Of a DNA stretch of 64,000 nt, positions 1 through 11,050 are shown one piece after another (positions within the stretch are counted from its first letter, which is position 1; every line of letters starts with the position of its first letter). Origin of the DNA: Fallopia convolvulus (lineage: Eukaryota; Streptophyta; Magnoliopsida; Caryophyllales; Polygonaceae). The position numbers and the translations under genes were made by a program. The notes under the pieces are model-generated. The model did not search any database. It was not told where the DNA came from and worked only from the letters and a program-made list of their open reading frames with translations. The stretch lies in contig OZ024719.1 of assembly GCA_964016875.1 (NCBI GenBank), positions 31,854,679 to 31,918,678 on the forward strand, in the 5' to 3' direction.

Positions 1-1873
1 CACTATTTTTGTCGGTTTGGATTTTTTCTTTGAAAATTTCTGTTTTTGTAACTCTTGTTCCCAACAGTGTGTGACCTATGCGTTTGCCTTTTTGGACAGC
101 TTTCAATGTAGTGCCCATGAGCTCCACACTCCCATCAAGTTTTATAGTACTCTCCAAGATAGTACTTCAGGTGAGGTCTTTGGATCCTATTTCTATCCAT
201 GGTTTCCTAATTGTAGACTCTAGACCCATTTCCCTTTGCTATCTTGAGATAAATTTTGTGGTTAGTGTTCCCAGTGTAATATTCAGTGTTTCTATCTCCC
301 CCACTTTCGAGGACATGAATGCTCTCTTCGAATTGAGCATTCTTCAGCTTTTGGCTTTGAAGCTCAAGATCCCTACACTCATTTCTTTCCCTTTCCGTGA
401 AAAAGGCAGGATCCATTTTTTGATGTTCCTTCCCCATACCCTATTCCATGCCGGGTTGGGACAAACTTGATTGTGGGAATGGCTTCTTTAGTGGTCTGTG
501 GAAGGGAACTCTCTAGACACTTCTGACATTCACTCAGTCTTTTACGAATCTCATCTTTTTCACTCTCAATACTATTGAGCTAATCTCTTAAGGTGGTGAT
601 CTCGTTGAATGAGCACTACAATTTGTCTACAAGCTTCACACATTGGGAACAAGGTCCCATTCCTAGTTGTTCTGCTAAGACATGTTCAGTTTGATCTAGC
701 GTCCTTTGGATCTTTATATTGTCTTTTAGCAGTTTGGTCAACAATTTAAGCAACTCAGGTTTTTCATATTGAGAAGAGTTTCAAGATTTACCTCACCGGC
801 TTCTTCTCCAATGGTCTCCCCTATGGCCATAACGCAAGTTTCTGGGGTTGACCAAGCCTTAGGTTCCTCAACATCGGAGTCACTCCAGGTTTCTACGTAT
901 GCCTTGCTTTTTCCTTTGTCAAGTTTTTGCTCCTTAGTTCCCTGATGACAGTTTTTGGCGAAGTGGCCCTTCTTGTAGCATTTGCAGCATGTGGCATCAA
1001 CGATGTCTTTGTCTTTGTCTTGATACCTGTTACCGACCTCGTAGTTCCTTCTTTCTCTATTGGAGTTTCTTTTGAACTGTCCTTTCTTTTAGAATTCCTA
1101 AGGGCCTTTGTGATGAGTACAAGTTCCTCTTCCTCATCTTCCTCTGATTCTTCACACTGTACCTAAACAGATTTGACGACCTTCTCCAACTTGAGAGCTA
1201 TGCCTCTTGTTTTCATCTCTTGTTGCATGTCTTCTTGCTTTATCTTTTCATGACCAATGAGCTTACCAAACACTTGGTGAAGCATTAAGTTCCTATTCTC
1301 AGGATTCTCCTTGAACATGGTCTATTTATTTGCTTGCTCAGTTGTCACTCCATTGAACAGTTGTTGCACCTTCATTTTGTCAGAGATCTCTTGCTTGGTG
1401 ATTCCAAGGGCAGCTAGCTTTGAGCAGAGGGACTCGAAACGCAATTGATAACTATCAATCGATTCACCCATCGTTATTTTGAAGTTGAAGAACTCCCTTC
1501 CAGCGTTCATTTGGTGATCTTCTCTTAGATTGGAACTTCCGACATGCATTTTTTGAATGGCTTCCTACATTTCCTTGACTATTTCCAAATTAGCCACCCT
1601 ATCACTATCTTGCTCGCACATCGCGTTGTTGAGGTACATCTTGGTCTTGTAGTTGGCTTCCATGCATTGCCATTCGGTGGGACCCCATTTGGACAGGTCG
1701 TTCCGAATATTTGCATTGACCTCGAAGTTACCATGCTCAATGACACACCATGCTTGGTAGTCATGACTCCTCATCCAGTCTTTGATCTTGATCTGTCAGT
1801 TTTCAAAGCGTCTGATGATGAGTCATGGAGGCTTGTTGTTCCCATGTCCAATCTTTTTGAGTTCCTGAGCCAT
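1..1873 (-). pseudogene. gag: Copia gag, degenerate
   Basis: Gag packages element RNA in virus-like particles. Translation on the minus strand starts at an ATG at 1871-1873, reading MAQELKKIGHG. A UBN2-type gag region follows (about 1774-1322), with WMRSHDYQAW and RREFFNFK-type motifs. A CX2CX4HX4C zinc knuckle reading CKCYKKGHFAKNC lies near 960-1000, followed by an acidic, coiled-coil-like tail down to the window edge. In-frame stops interrupt it, including two shortly after the start and one near 1565, so it cannot make a full protein. The C2 gag (19136-20345) is a close relative with different lesions. Family assignment is firm; the extent of the tail is inferred. Confidence 0.75.
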
Positions 1874-1916
1874 TTTTCCTAGTACTTGCAAAGACTAACC
1901 AAGATCTAGGGCGCCT

Positions 1917-1928
1917 GCTCTGATACCA
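1917..1928 (-). promoter_or_regulatory. Primer binding site of C1 (tRNA-iMet)
   Basis: The minus strand reads TGGTATCAGAGC two bases inside the LTR end. This is the standard plant Copia primer site complementary to the 3' end of initiator tRNA-Met. Confidence 0.85.
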
Positions 1929-2474
1929 ATTGTTGGATAGTTGGTTAGTCGAAATCAGTTATGGGAACTATATCAAACAGTTCCCACACGCAGCGGAATA
2001 AGTAAATATGTAGGTAAGAAAAATACAAGAGACAGTTCCCTTTTAGAGGAACTCCACAACGATCAACTAATTGCTTGAGTAAACCTTTACCTCCCCTTGG
2101 AGGATTTTTGAATGAGTTTCCTTTTCCTTATTGCTTAGTTCCCTTCAGGTTATAAGGCTGAATACAAACTTCTCTGTTCCTACAAGGACTCCCTTCCTAG
2201 GCAACACTAATGTATTCTCTCAACCATAACCCGGTGAACGCTCACAATCAAAGACAAAGCAAAACTCAAACCTATTTCTCTCTCTTCTTTTTTCTCTTCT
2301 TCTAAGTTCCCCTAGACCTAGGAACTCGCTCTCTCTCCCACACTGTGGTCGAGATTAGCTAACCGCGGGGACTTTTCACCAACTTGATGGTGCATACTCA
2401 AGAAGCTCTTTTGCTCTTCTTTCTTTGACTTTAGAGTTTATGATTTGGGAAAAGTGAGCAACAAGGTTACTCTA

Positions 2475-3112
2475 TGATGCGACTCTGCCTAAGCTCGGAC
2501 CCAACTCCTACCATTCCGAGACGGCCTAGACCTTGGAGACCCCCTTGGCTTAGGACATAGTCTCATTTATATATTATTTATATTATTATTTCTATTTTCG
2601 TCATTTACATTCCGTCATTAATATTTTAGGTGTGTGTTCTCTTATGCTTAAGAGACCGGCCCATTATGGTAGAATAAGGCCCATTAGGGTTTGTTGCACC
2701 TTTCCATTTATAGCTTTACTATTATTAGATTTATGGGCTTTTCGGATGTGGGCCTTGATTGCATGCTAGGCCCAATCCGATCCTCTTCTTCGTACCTAGG
2801 GTTTCGAGCTTGCTCTCCATATAAGAGGCACTCGGGACTCCTTTCAATCTACGTCCAAAATGAATTAAGCCAGAGCTTTGAGTCGAGTTTCTCCTCCCCT
2901 TAGGCTCGGGCGTCACCGTATTCTTTTTCCGACCTCATATTCTCCTGGCCTACGTCAAACTAGGCCCTCTTCTCAATCCTTTCAATCCTTTCACTTCACC
3001 TCTCATATTAAAGTCTAGGCTTCAACCTCAAATCTATCCGGTTACTATTTGTCAGGGAAGATCCGAATGTTTCAAGCCAAGATCCGCCCCTTGTGACCCT
3101 AGGGTCGCATCA
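2475..3112 (+). repeat. Left LTR of E1
   Basis: 638 bp, from TGATGCGACTC to GGGTCGCATCA, followed directly by the primer site. It contains about 90 bp (near 2609-2697) that is absent from the right LTR. Confidence 0.85.
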
Positions 3113-3114
3113 AT

Positions 3115-3126
3115 TGGTATCAGAGC
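3115..3126 (+). promoter_or_regulatory. Primer binding site of E1 (tRNA-iMet)
   Basis: TGGTATCAGAGC lies two bases after the left LTR and is identical to the canonical initiator-Met primer site. Confidence 0.9.
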
Positions 3127-3906
3127 TTTAGGCGGTTCGAATAGATTTTTTTCTGACACCACCCTCCAGTTCGCGTCGACCACCAGCCCGCCTGTGTGGG
3201 TCGATCTTGACCTCAGTTTACCCATAGTGAGTTCGGCTATCTCTTGTCAAAAAAATATAAAAATTCAATAGGTTTAAAAAAATCAATTTTTTGCCGATCT
3301 TTTGGATGGTATGGTGATATTGGTGAATGGTGCGACTTGATTGCTTTCCAATTCTGGTTACATGCAGAGATAAATTAGCTCTTATTTTATTTCCAAATCT
3401 TCCCATAGCCGATCAAGTTAATTATAGTGAGCATATCTTTTTGGTTATTATTGTTAAGTGTATCCAATCACGAGAGTGCTCAGATTTTTTTTAAAAAGGG
3501 TCGAATATATTAAATAAAAGAAGTTTCGGCATAAACAAAGTAGCAATCGTTTTATTTTTTCTCATTTATTTGTTATGTTTTTGTAAAGATCTGTAACTAT
3601 ATATAAAAGATCTCGTTATTATTTATTTTTAGGATAGTTTATATATTTTTCCTATTGTAAGAGAATCTTTCGGATTGTGGAAGATCTCTAGTAGTAAAAA
3701 GAAAGAAAAGATAAAAAAAACCCGAGGGGCCTAGCCATGTCTTAGACATGCTCAAAAATATGAGACGATTCGGATTCTTGGGATCGACCACACCGATGAT
3801 TCAACACTCGTCCCTATAAGCCGCTTCCAAGAAACCACCCAGATTAGATCCCACCATATCGACTTCCCGAGAATCGGGCCCGCTACTACGGAGAAACTCC
3901 TAGATC

Positions 3907-4699
3907 TCGGCATCGTTCCAATGACGAGCGGGATTGTAGTCTGCCTCCTCGGTGCCTATGTGAAACTCCCAAGTCCCGGCATCGTTCCTATGATGAGCGG
4001 GATTGGAGTCCGCCTCCTCGGCGCCCACCTACCCGAGTTCGTGAACCGGAACCACGACACCAACCTAGGCCACGACCAACCTCGGTACACCATGTGCCAA
4101 GACCGGTCCCTTCGGCTGAGCCCTCGCCCTCTTTCGTGGCCGAGAGTCCTAACATCGAGGATAGGTTGGCGACTTTAGAGCGCAAGCTAGCCGAAACATG
4201 GCGCATTTTCATTCTACACTCGACCCCACACCCCAACCACCATTGGCGCCAATGCCGAGCGAGCTCATCATCGAGACTGTCTTGGCTCCTCTACCACAAC
4301 CGGCACCCATGCCAAGCGACGTGTCGAGCGACCTGACCGTCGGTACTGAGGACTCACCCGTCGGTACCGAGGCCTTAATCATTGGTATTGTGGCCTCACC
4401 CTTCGATATGGAGGTTCTTGCCTTGCCAACTCCCATGCCAGTGCATTGCTCCCTTGTCGCACCAACACCTAAGGTCGAGGACCCGCCCCAGCTTGACGAG
4501 CTTTTACCTACACCGGCGCTCTCCCTAGAGTCCGGCGCTGACCCCGAGGCCATAATCGAATCTGCCCCTGTGTCGACAACATTTACTTTGTTCTTCGAGA
4601 AGACCCACATCGATGGCATGGTTTTGATTAGGCCACATCTTTTTTCCCTCGTCTCCACCACGTCGAAGCGAGGACGCTTAGAATCTAAGGGAGGGAGGA
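3907..4699 (+). pseudogene. Gag-like proline-rich remnant of E1
   Basis: Two overlapping reading frames together look like the remains of one protein. The first (to about 4200) has an Arg/Pro-rich stretch and ends in a Leu/Glu segment reading IEDRLATLERKLAE. A frame change near 4200 leads into a proline-rich stretch beginning MAHFHSTLDPTPQPP. About 50 bp is tandemly duplicated at 3909 and 3977. Near 4339-4372 the palindromic motif GTCGGTACCGAG occurs twice and is translated as VGTE. No catalytic domain is visible. Gag is the likely origin, from position and the coiled-coil-like segment, but I do not recognise the family. Confidence 0.45.
4687..4699 (+). promoter_or_regulatory. Polypurine tract of E1
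   Basis: AAGGGAGGGAGGA immediately precedes the right LTR. This is the expected position and composition for the plus-strand primer. Confidence 0.85.
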
Positions 4700-5242
4700 T
4701 GATGCGACTCTGCCCGAGCTCGGACCCAGCTCCTACCATTCCGAGACGCCCTAGACCTTGGAGACCCCCTTGGCTTAGGACATAGTCTCATTTATATATT
4801 ATTTATATTATTATTTCTATTTCCGTCATTTGTTGCACCTTTTGATTTATAGCTTTACTATTATTAGATTTATGGGCTTTTTGGATGTGGGCCTTGATTG
4901 CATGCTAGGCCCAATCCGATCACCTTCTTTGTACCTAGGGTTTCGAGCTTGCTCTCTATATAGGAGGCACTCGGGACTCCTTTCAATCTACGTCCAAAAT
5001 GAATTAAGCCAGAGCTTTGAGTCGAGTTTCTCCTCCCCTTTGGCCCGGGCGTCACCCTATTCTTTTCCCGACCCCATATTCTCCTGGCATACTTCAAACT
5101 AGGCCCCCTTCTCAATCCTTTCACTTCACCTCTCATCTTAAAGTCTAGGCTTCGGCCTAAAATCTATCCGGTTACTATTTGTCGGAGAAGATCCGAACGT
5201 TTCGAGCCTAGATCCGCCCCTTGTGACCCTAGGGTCGTATCA
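4700..5242 (+). repeat. Right LTR of E1
   Basis: 543 bp, from TGATGCGACTC to GGGTCGTATCA. Compared with the left LTR it has a deletion of roughly 90 bp and scattered substitutions, so the element is not recent. Confidence 0.85.
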
Positions 5243-5253
5243 TCATTGACGGG

Positions 5254-5261
5254 TTTAAATA
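5254..5261 (-). promoter_or_regulatory. Putative TATA box of C1 LTR
   Basis: The minus strand reads TATTTAAA within GCCTATTTAAACCC. The same sequence occurs at the matching place in the C2 LTR (15441-15448). E1 inserted about 10 bp downstream in the element's direction. Confidence 0.5.
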
Positions 5262-5513
5262 GGCGTGATGAGAAACCCTTATCCACTAGAGGCATTTGTC
5301 CTAAATGCACTTTTTGCCTTTCTCTCCAAGTATGATTCGTAAGGTTAACATGTGACTTTGATTTGAATTTGAATTGTCAACTCTTGAATCAATCCGGACC
5401 GTTGGATGGTCGTCTTCTTTCTGCTGAGGCTCTGATGGTTTGAGACGCCTCTTTGTCAAGAACAAACATGATCCCTAAATATGCGTTGAGATGTCGCTTT
5501 CACGCATACGCCA

Positions 5514-5622
5514 GTTCCCATCCAAAGGGAACTCTCATCTTCTCGGTTCCCTTCTCTTGGGAACTCTTCTTGACTTCTGAGGGATTCTTGTTCTTCTCAT
5601 TCAGTTCCCATCATGTGGGAAC
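5514..5622. promoter_or_regulatory. Three GTTCCC-N7-GGGAAC dyads in C1 LTR
   Basis: Exact dyads occur at 5514-5532, 5546-5564 and 5604-5622. Each is GTTCCC, seven variable bases, then GGGAAC. They lie upstream of the TATA-like box in the element's orientation, which suits U3 regulatory sites. C2 keeps three dyads with the same spacing. Confidence 0.5.
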
Positions 5623-5826
5623 TCTATTCTCTTCTAAGATTGGTTGCCTTCTTTTTCGATGTTGTAATAGTGCCCCTGTTGTGGGAACTTGTTAATTTGT
5701 GCTTTGCTTTGTGACATGCAACCTGTTCTAATGAAATACTTGACAATTGGCCTTAGCTCCCATGGTGTTTGTAATTATCAAATCTGAGGACGTAGTTCCA
5801 GTGTTAATGAACGTGAGTTCCTAACA

Positions 5827-6172
5827 CCAACTCAACATAGTGGATCGAAAAAGAGAAGCTTAGTGCCCAACTTAGCCCAAAGCATCTTCCAAATATAAAA
5901 CTTCACATCTCAGTCCGAGACAATATACCTAGGGACTCCATGTAATCTCACAATATTATCAAAGAAAAGATTAGACACATGAGAAGCATCATCGATCTTG
6001 TGGCATGCAATAAAATGTGTCATTTTTTAAAAATGATGTGTAACGCAAAAAAATAAAAAATCGAGTCCCTCCCTCTCTTACACCGAGGCAATCCCAAAAC
6101 AAATCATGAGGTTTTATCCTAGACTTAGCATAAAAACAAGTTACACAAGAAGTACAATCTTGGGTCATGGTA
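5827..6172 (-). pseudogene. Integrase fragment of G1
   Basis: On the minus strand a DCTSCVTC stretch (zinc-binding CxxC part of integrase) follows the RT piece. Core-domain wording follows (MTHFIACHKIDDASHV, then VRLHGVPRYIVSD). The second catalytic Asp is visible in VSD and is followed by an in-frame stop. The domain breaks off at the C1 LTR before the catalytic Glu. The boundary with RT near 6172 joins parts normally separated by the rest of RT, RNase H and the zinc domain, so several hundred codons are deleted. Confidence 0.65.
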
Positions 6173-6900
6173 GTAGGCGTCGGCCAATCTCGAATTGCCT
6201 TCAACTTGTCTTCATCCACCTTTAAGCCGTATTTTCTAACTATAAAACCAAGAAACACCACGTGATCCGAACAAAAATGACATTTCTTAAAATTGGCATA
6301 AAGGTGTTCACGTCTAATCACATCACAAACAAGCCTAAGGTGCTGCTCATGCTCTTCCAAGTGGTGGCTAAACACTAAGATTTCGTCACAATATACAACC
6401 ACAAACTTGCCAAGAAACGGACGGATAACATGGTTCATCAACCTCACAAAGGTTCTAAGAGCATTGGTCAAGCCGAAGGGCATGACTAACCACTCGTAGA
6501 GCCCATACTTAGTTTTGAACGTAGTTTTCCATTCGTCTCCCTCCTTCATTAGGATTTGATGATATCCACTCTTTCAATCCATTTAGGACAAATACTTGTT
6601 GCATGTACCTCATCAATAATATCATCAATTATTAGAATTGGATGACGACATTTAATTGTACTATTTTTTATTGCTCAACCATCAACGCACATTAGCCAAG
6701 TACCATATTTTTTAGGGCAAGGATTATCGAAACGACGCACGGGCTAAGACTTTCGCGCACATAGCCCATGTTGAGGAACTCATGTACTTGTCATTATAGG
6801 TTGGCCGATTTGGTAAGGTAGCTCTAGGAATCAAATCGATCTAATGCTCTTTCCCCCAGACCGGTGGCAAACCACTGGGAACCTTGTCTTGAAAAAGGTC
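6173..6900 (-). pseudogene. Reverse transcriptase fragment of G1
   Basis: The minus strand encodes SGYHQI, MKEGDEWKTTFKTKYGLYEWLVMPFG and KKCHFCSDHVVFLGFIV, all typical of gypsy RT. The catalytic box that should read YxDD reads VVYCDEIL, so the second Asp is Glu. The N-terminal part (6550-6900) is broken by stops. It ends abruptly at PTPTTMTQ, where sequence jumps to integrase. The match to G2 (20358-21340) is clear, so both are related chromovirus-like elements. Confidence 0.75.
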
Positions 6901-6909
6901 TTCATAATC

Positions 6910-7618
6910 CTACAAGAAACGAGAAATAGTAGGAGGTAGGTTATCAAACTCTTGGGAAGAAAGTAAAGCATCATGATAAACAAGCAAAAGGCACTTGTTA
7001 CTCCTCTTAAGAGCGTGGAAAACTTCCTTTGGTTTGGCTAAAAGCATTTGTTTGGAAGTGCCCACGTTTCCACCAATGGCTAACTTCTTCCTCTTCTTCT
7101 CTTCACGACTAGCGTGCTTTTTTCTTTGTTCCTTAGCCACGTGATAGAGCATGATCTCATAAGGTGTCATGGGATGCATAGTTACCATCTTGCCTTCCTT
7201 CTGAAAATTGTACTCATTTGACACTTTGTCATGGATCACTCCCCTTATCAAATTGACATGGTCATCCTAGTAATAGATGGCATGCAAACACCGGGACCAC
7301 ACCACACCCCACTTCATCCACATAGGGATCTATAGAAAATGAAATGAAAGCCCTTTCAACCACATAGATCGAAGAGTTAGTGTTTAACAAACGTAGATGA
7401 TAATGCATAGGATGAGGAGTAGTAGGAATGGAAAAATGACTAACTACCTCATCACTCATAATAGTGCAACAAGAGCCACCATCAATAATCATACTACATA
7501 CATTGTCCTTAATTTTGCACCGCGTGTGAAAGATGATTTCCCTTTGGTATGGGGTAGTGGTATGGTCCATCATGAAGAGAGTTTGTTGCACCATTAAACA
7601 CTCTCCCTCCTCCGCCAT
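6910..7618 (-). pseudogene. Gypsy protease and linker of G1
   Basis: Minus-strand reading 7618-7262 contains REIIFHTRCKIKDNVCSMIIDGGSCCTIM, an aspartic protease region with active-site triplet DGG and the IFHTRC lead-in seen in plant chromovirus-like polyproteins. A stop separates it from 7251-6910, which holds the lysine-rich linker (HASREEKKRKKLA) and the start of the RT-proximal segment. The order protease then RT matches Ty3/gypsy pol. Confidence 0.65.
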
Positions 7619-7916
7619 ACCATTGAGCTCTTCCCCTCCTTAATCACTTGTGACCTCCCTCTTCTTGCTCAACAGAATCTTCCTCCTTATACTCATATTC
7701 ACCTTGGAAGCGGCTTAGCGCCTTTGAGGAAGGTGCTTGTAGATATGGTTGGTGTAGTGGAACACCTCCTCACTCTCGGCACCCCTAATGAAATGCTACA
7801 TACTCATAATAGATTTTAGTTCCATATATAAACCTTTAATGAATTTTGAAATTATGTACCCAATGGGAAAGTGTAGACTGAATCTAAAAATAAGAGTGTG
7901 AAACTACTTGTAGTAC

Positions 7917-8340
7917 TCATCGGGGGGTATGGTTCCCTTGACGTACTTGCTCAAGCTTACCATGAAGGCCCTCAGAATAATCTTGGGGCACAAATCGCTC
8001 CTCGAGGGCCTCTTTAAGCTCTTTCCACGTGCTAATTTGGGGAATGCGCCTACGTTGTATCAGTTCCGTGTCCTCTTGCCACCAATGGTAAGCGAAGTCG
8101 GAGAAGTGAATAGCCACAATTGTAACTCAATGAGCATCATCACAGCCATTGAAGTCAAAAATAGACTTGGCCTTGGCTATTCAATCTATGAAAGCATTGG
8201 CATCGAATGTACCAACAAAAGATGGGACATGGAGCTTAATGTCATGGTATGGCTCCCTTCCTTGTAGGTTCTTCTCCTCTTAATACGCTAGAGGTTGCCA
8301 ATAATGGAGTGGATTACCACACATGGGAACCTTGGACACG
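7917..8340 (-). pseudogene. gag: Gypsy gag fragment of G1
   Basis: The minus strand reads REPYHDIKLHVPSFVGTFDA and then DWIAKAKSIFDF, followed by MAIHFSDFAYHWWQ and TWKELKEALEERFVP. This is the core of the plant Retrotrans_gag domain. It is interrupted by frame changes near 8117. No zinc knuckle was found between it and the protease. Confidence 0.7.
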
Positions 8341-8429
8341 ACCCTTGGCTGGCCATTCGGCATGGAAAGAGCTCGATAGTGTCGTAGCGGATGGTCTAGC
8401 AGTCACCTCGGAGACGTGGCCTCAAAATC

Positions 8430-9140
8430 ATGCGGGGTTAGTCGCACTTAAAGGAATATTATTTCGAAATGCGGGGTTACATCCTTAAACTTGTTTCAAA
8501 ATAACAAAGTACGAAAGAGTTAAGTAGCGGAATTAACGAAACATTGTCTTTGCAAAGCGTAATGGAACCCAAAATAAGCGAGAAACATCTTTGAGAAGAC
8601 CCGACCTTCCTTCCTTCAACTTCTTGAATCTTCGTCCTTATATCTTATGTGGAAGTTTCCTAGAGTTTGGCATTTGTCGCGAAGGGAGAGAAGTACTAGG
8701 AAAAAATTGCGGAAATAGCGGAATTAGTCTAAGGAGACTAAGCAAGTGAGAATTAAAATTCTCAAGGGTAATTTTGTAACTTAACAATTCATTAGAGAGT
8801 TATGAGCGAAAAGTGTTTGAGATGTATAGACCATACGTGGAGCTTAAGAACGGAAATGAGTAAATCTCGAAGTGAGATAACTCTAAACCGAAAAGAAAGA
8901 ACTACAAGATTGTAGAACTTCTTAAATTAAAATAATGTTGGGAATGTTTTAATTTTGCACACAAGTTTCTAGAAAATCTCTCACGCCCTTATCGGACCGA
9001 GAGCCGGTTAATTCATTTTAATGTGCACTAGTAATTATCTTTGTTACGTGTAAAATCTTTGCATAAAATTAATGACTTTTAAGGGTGTGGAGGCTATGAA
9101 AGATCCGAGTCCACTTAAGGGGAACGAAGTTATGACACCT
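8430..9140 (-). repeat. Degenerate LTR-like sequence
   Basis: This stretch resembles 12690-13190 in several ordered blocks (an AGTTTGGCATTT block, AAGGAGACTAAGCAAGTGAGA, CCGAGAGCCG, TTTAAGGGT-TGGAGG), with many substitutions. It therefore looks like a second, older copy of the same LTR. Ends are not defined and no primer site is visible next to it. Confidence 0.4.
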
Positions 9141-11050
9141 TGCTAGAGTGTAGACATCCCTTCAACCCTTATTATATAAAATATCTCGAAAAGAGATTGA
9201 AACAAGCAAGACCACAATAAACAGACCTAAGTTCGTTTCTGGTATACGAATGATAATAACGATAATAAAATGTTGTTATTTCTAGCAATCGATATATCAT
9301 ATGTTCATTTATTTAAGCAAACAAGTTGTTCCCAACATAGAGAAGTTTAACGGAATCGAGATATCGAAAAGGTTTCAAGGAGAAAATCCACTTGCCCTAA
9401 ACTCCGATTCAAAAAACTTACGCGTTACGAGAAGGCGGAATCTTCCTTAGAGTCGACCTAATCCGTAGGCGGATGCCACAAAATAAAACTAAAATTTATT
9501 ATTATCGATTATTATTTCATTATTTATCTTTTAACAAGAGAGATTCCTTTCTCAAATAAGGAGGAAAACTAAATTATTATCCTTAGATAATTTAGTCTAT
9601 AATCAAAAAATATTATTCTCATGAATCTTAATACCTCTAGAGATCATTCAAAATTTATTCAAAACTTATAAATGACTAAGTTGACATGCATGGGTAGTTA
9701 TACCTTAATAAAATTACTTATTTTATTTATATCTTTTATTTCAAGGCTACCACTTTTTTTTATTAATAAAGGAAAAGACATAAATTAATATTTCAAGGCT
9801 ACCACTTGAATACTATTCAGGGGAATTCTATTGCTGGTTCCTTGCGGTTTGACCATTTGAAGTAAGAAACGCCAAATTGTTCCTAAACAATTGTCATGTA
9901 TTCATGGATAGAGTAGGCACTTGGATTATCGAAACAACAATTAATGCTCTACTAAAATATATTCAAAACGTTTGTGCGAAACCATAATTTCATTTAAAGA
10001 AGGAAGGACAGTTGTAACAAGGTGCAAATGAACTAGGCAACCTAATAACAAAATCAAAGGTTGGAAATAATAATATCGAATATGGCCGAGGTAACTACTT
10101 CAAGTGCGACGAATCAGGACACATGTCCACAAATTGTCTTAATAATGAAGCAACCTTATGGCCTATTATGCCTATTGGGGAAACTTAGAGAACTTATAAT
10201 CCATGTCCAAAAACCTTGGTCGTAACAACTTCTTTTCTTACTTCATCTATTACCGTGTCAACTTATCAAAATGGCGGCGAAGAAATGTTCCTGACGTGGC
10301 TTTCACATTCACGATAGCCCTATATATGGTTGCTTTATTCGGTTGACAAACATCAAATATCGTGCCAAGATCCCATATGTTGATTGAGCAAGTCACTTCT
10401 ACTTGTAGGTATTCTAGATGAATATATTAGTTATTGGTCAAAATTCTCGACCACTCCGTTATTGCTAGACCATTGTTTGTCCCCTCTTATACTTGCCGAT
10501 AATCTATTTCGAGATAGGACTAGGCGTAGACAAGTTAGATCCTTGGTTGACTAAGACTTCCTCGGTGTCAACTTTGGAAATTTCTATCTTCCCATGAGTC
10601 ACTGGCTTTGTAACTTTGTCTCTATGGAAACATAAGCATTAACTTTTAATTGGCATGACTTCTTCTAATTCTCAATGAGCATGAAATTAGTTTTCGTTAC
10701 TACCATTTTCTGTTAATGGCTAAAGATCGACATTAACTATAGAATATGCGTAATTCTCTATTTGAAGAAGGAGATAATTGAAGATAGTTTAGAAAATTGA
10801 AAATAAAAATTTCATTTTTAACAAATTTGTATTCTTAAAAAATTATGACATTTTTGGAGTCTCTATTAAAAGCTCATTTTATAATTGTCTTTAAATTAAA
10901 AGAGGAACTTTTGAAGTAGAAAAATTTCTTTCATATATACTTCAAAACCTCGGAAGGAGAGTTTAAAGCTTTTTAATTATACAACTTCTATCTCGGGTTT
11001 CAGGGAGATAAATTCATCTTACTATCGTTTAAATAACTTTTTTGAATCTT
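9141..11050. other. AT-rich interval, retroelement debris
   Basis: No intact gene. The only recognisable coding trace is a zinc-knuckle remnant near 10100 on the plus strand. The rest is AT-rich sequence with stops in every frame, probably the decayed interior of the LTR element whose primer sites lie at 11536 and 12378. Confidence 0.4.
10085..10150 (+). pseudogene. Gag zinc-knuckle remnant
   Basis: The plus strand encodes RGNYFKCDESGHMSTNC. This fits CX2CX4HX4C with the first Cys changed to Tyr, typical of a gypsy gag. It is in the opposite direction to the nearby primer sites, so it may come from a separate insertion. It is too short for a firmer call. Confidence 0.4.

Larger units (their letters stand above)
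2475..5242 (+). mobile_element. Non-autonomous LTR retrotransposon E1
   Basis: A complete but small element of 2768 bp with LTRs at both ends, a tRNA-iMet primer site at 3115 and a polypurine tract at 4687. The LTR termini form a terminal inverted repeat, TGATGCGAC and GTCGCATCA. The internal region of about 1.6 kb holds only a decayed proline-rich gag-like remnant and no reverse transcriptase or integrase, so it must have moved using proteins of another element. It sits inside the C1 LTR. I could not recognise a clean 5-bp target duplication (CTCTA on the left, TCATT on the right). Confidence 0.85.
1..5826 (-). mobile_element. Copia LTR retrotransposon C1, partial
   Basis: This is a minus-strand Ty1/Copia element cut by the left edge of the window. 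Reading leftwards from 5826 it has a 5' LTR (split by element E1), a tRNA-iMet-type primer site, then a gag region with a CCHC zinc knuckle and a long charged tail. Protease, integrase and RT would lie beyond the window. The gag and LTR match element C2 (14908-20358) on the other strand, so both belong to one family. The LTR end at 5826 falls directly in the integrase remnant of gypsy element G1, which implies insertion into G1. The flanking duplication cannot be tested because the other end is missing. Confidence 0.8.
1931..5826 (-). repeat. 5' LTR of C1, split by element E1
   Basis: The LTR consists of 1931-2474 plus 5243-5826, about 1.13 kb without the insert. It begins TGTTGGA and ends CCTAACA on the plus strand. 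It was delimited by comparison with the LTR of C2. The pieces on either side of E1 are contiguous in C2 near 15460-15480, which shows E1 inserted into a pre-existing LTR. Confidence 0.8.
5827..8400 (-). mobile_element. Ty3/gypsy retrotransposon remnant G1
   Basis: A decayed minus-strand gypsy element, chromovirus-like by the wording of its RT. Reading leftwards it has gag (8340-7917), protease (7618 on), RT (6900-6173) and part of integrase (6172-5827). A large internal deletion joins RT to integrase, and the left end is cut by the C1 LTR. No intact ORF remains. Clade assignment is by motif resemblance only. Confidence 0.75.

Noticed and set aside
1544..1882. 112-codon plus-strand ORF at the left end
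   Set aside because: Antisense of the C1 gag.
4209..4739. 176-codon minus-strand ORF in E1
   Set aside because: Antisense to the plus-strand gag-like remnant and biased by its GC-rich composition. No domain is recognised.
2471..5247. Possible 5-bp target duplication around E1
   Set aside because: Left CTCTA and right TCATT do not match, so I did not claim one. The insertion is supported by the split C1 LTR instead.
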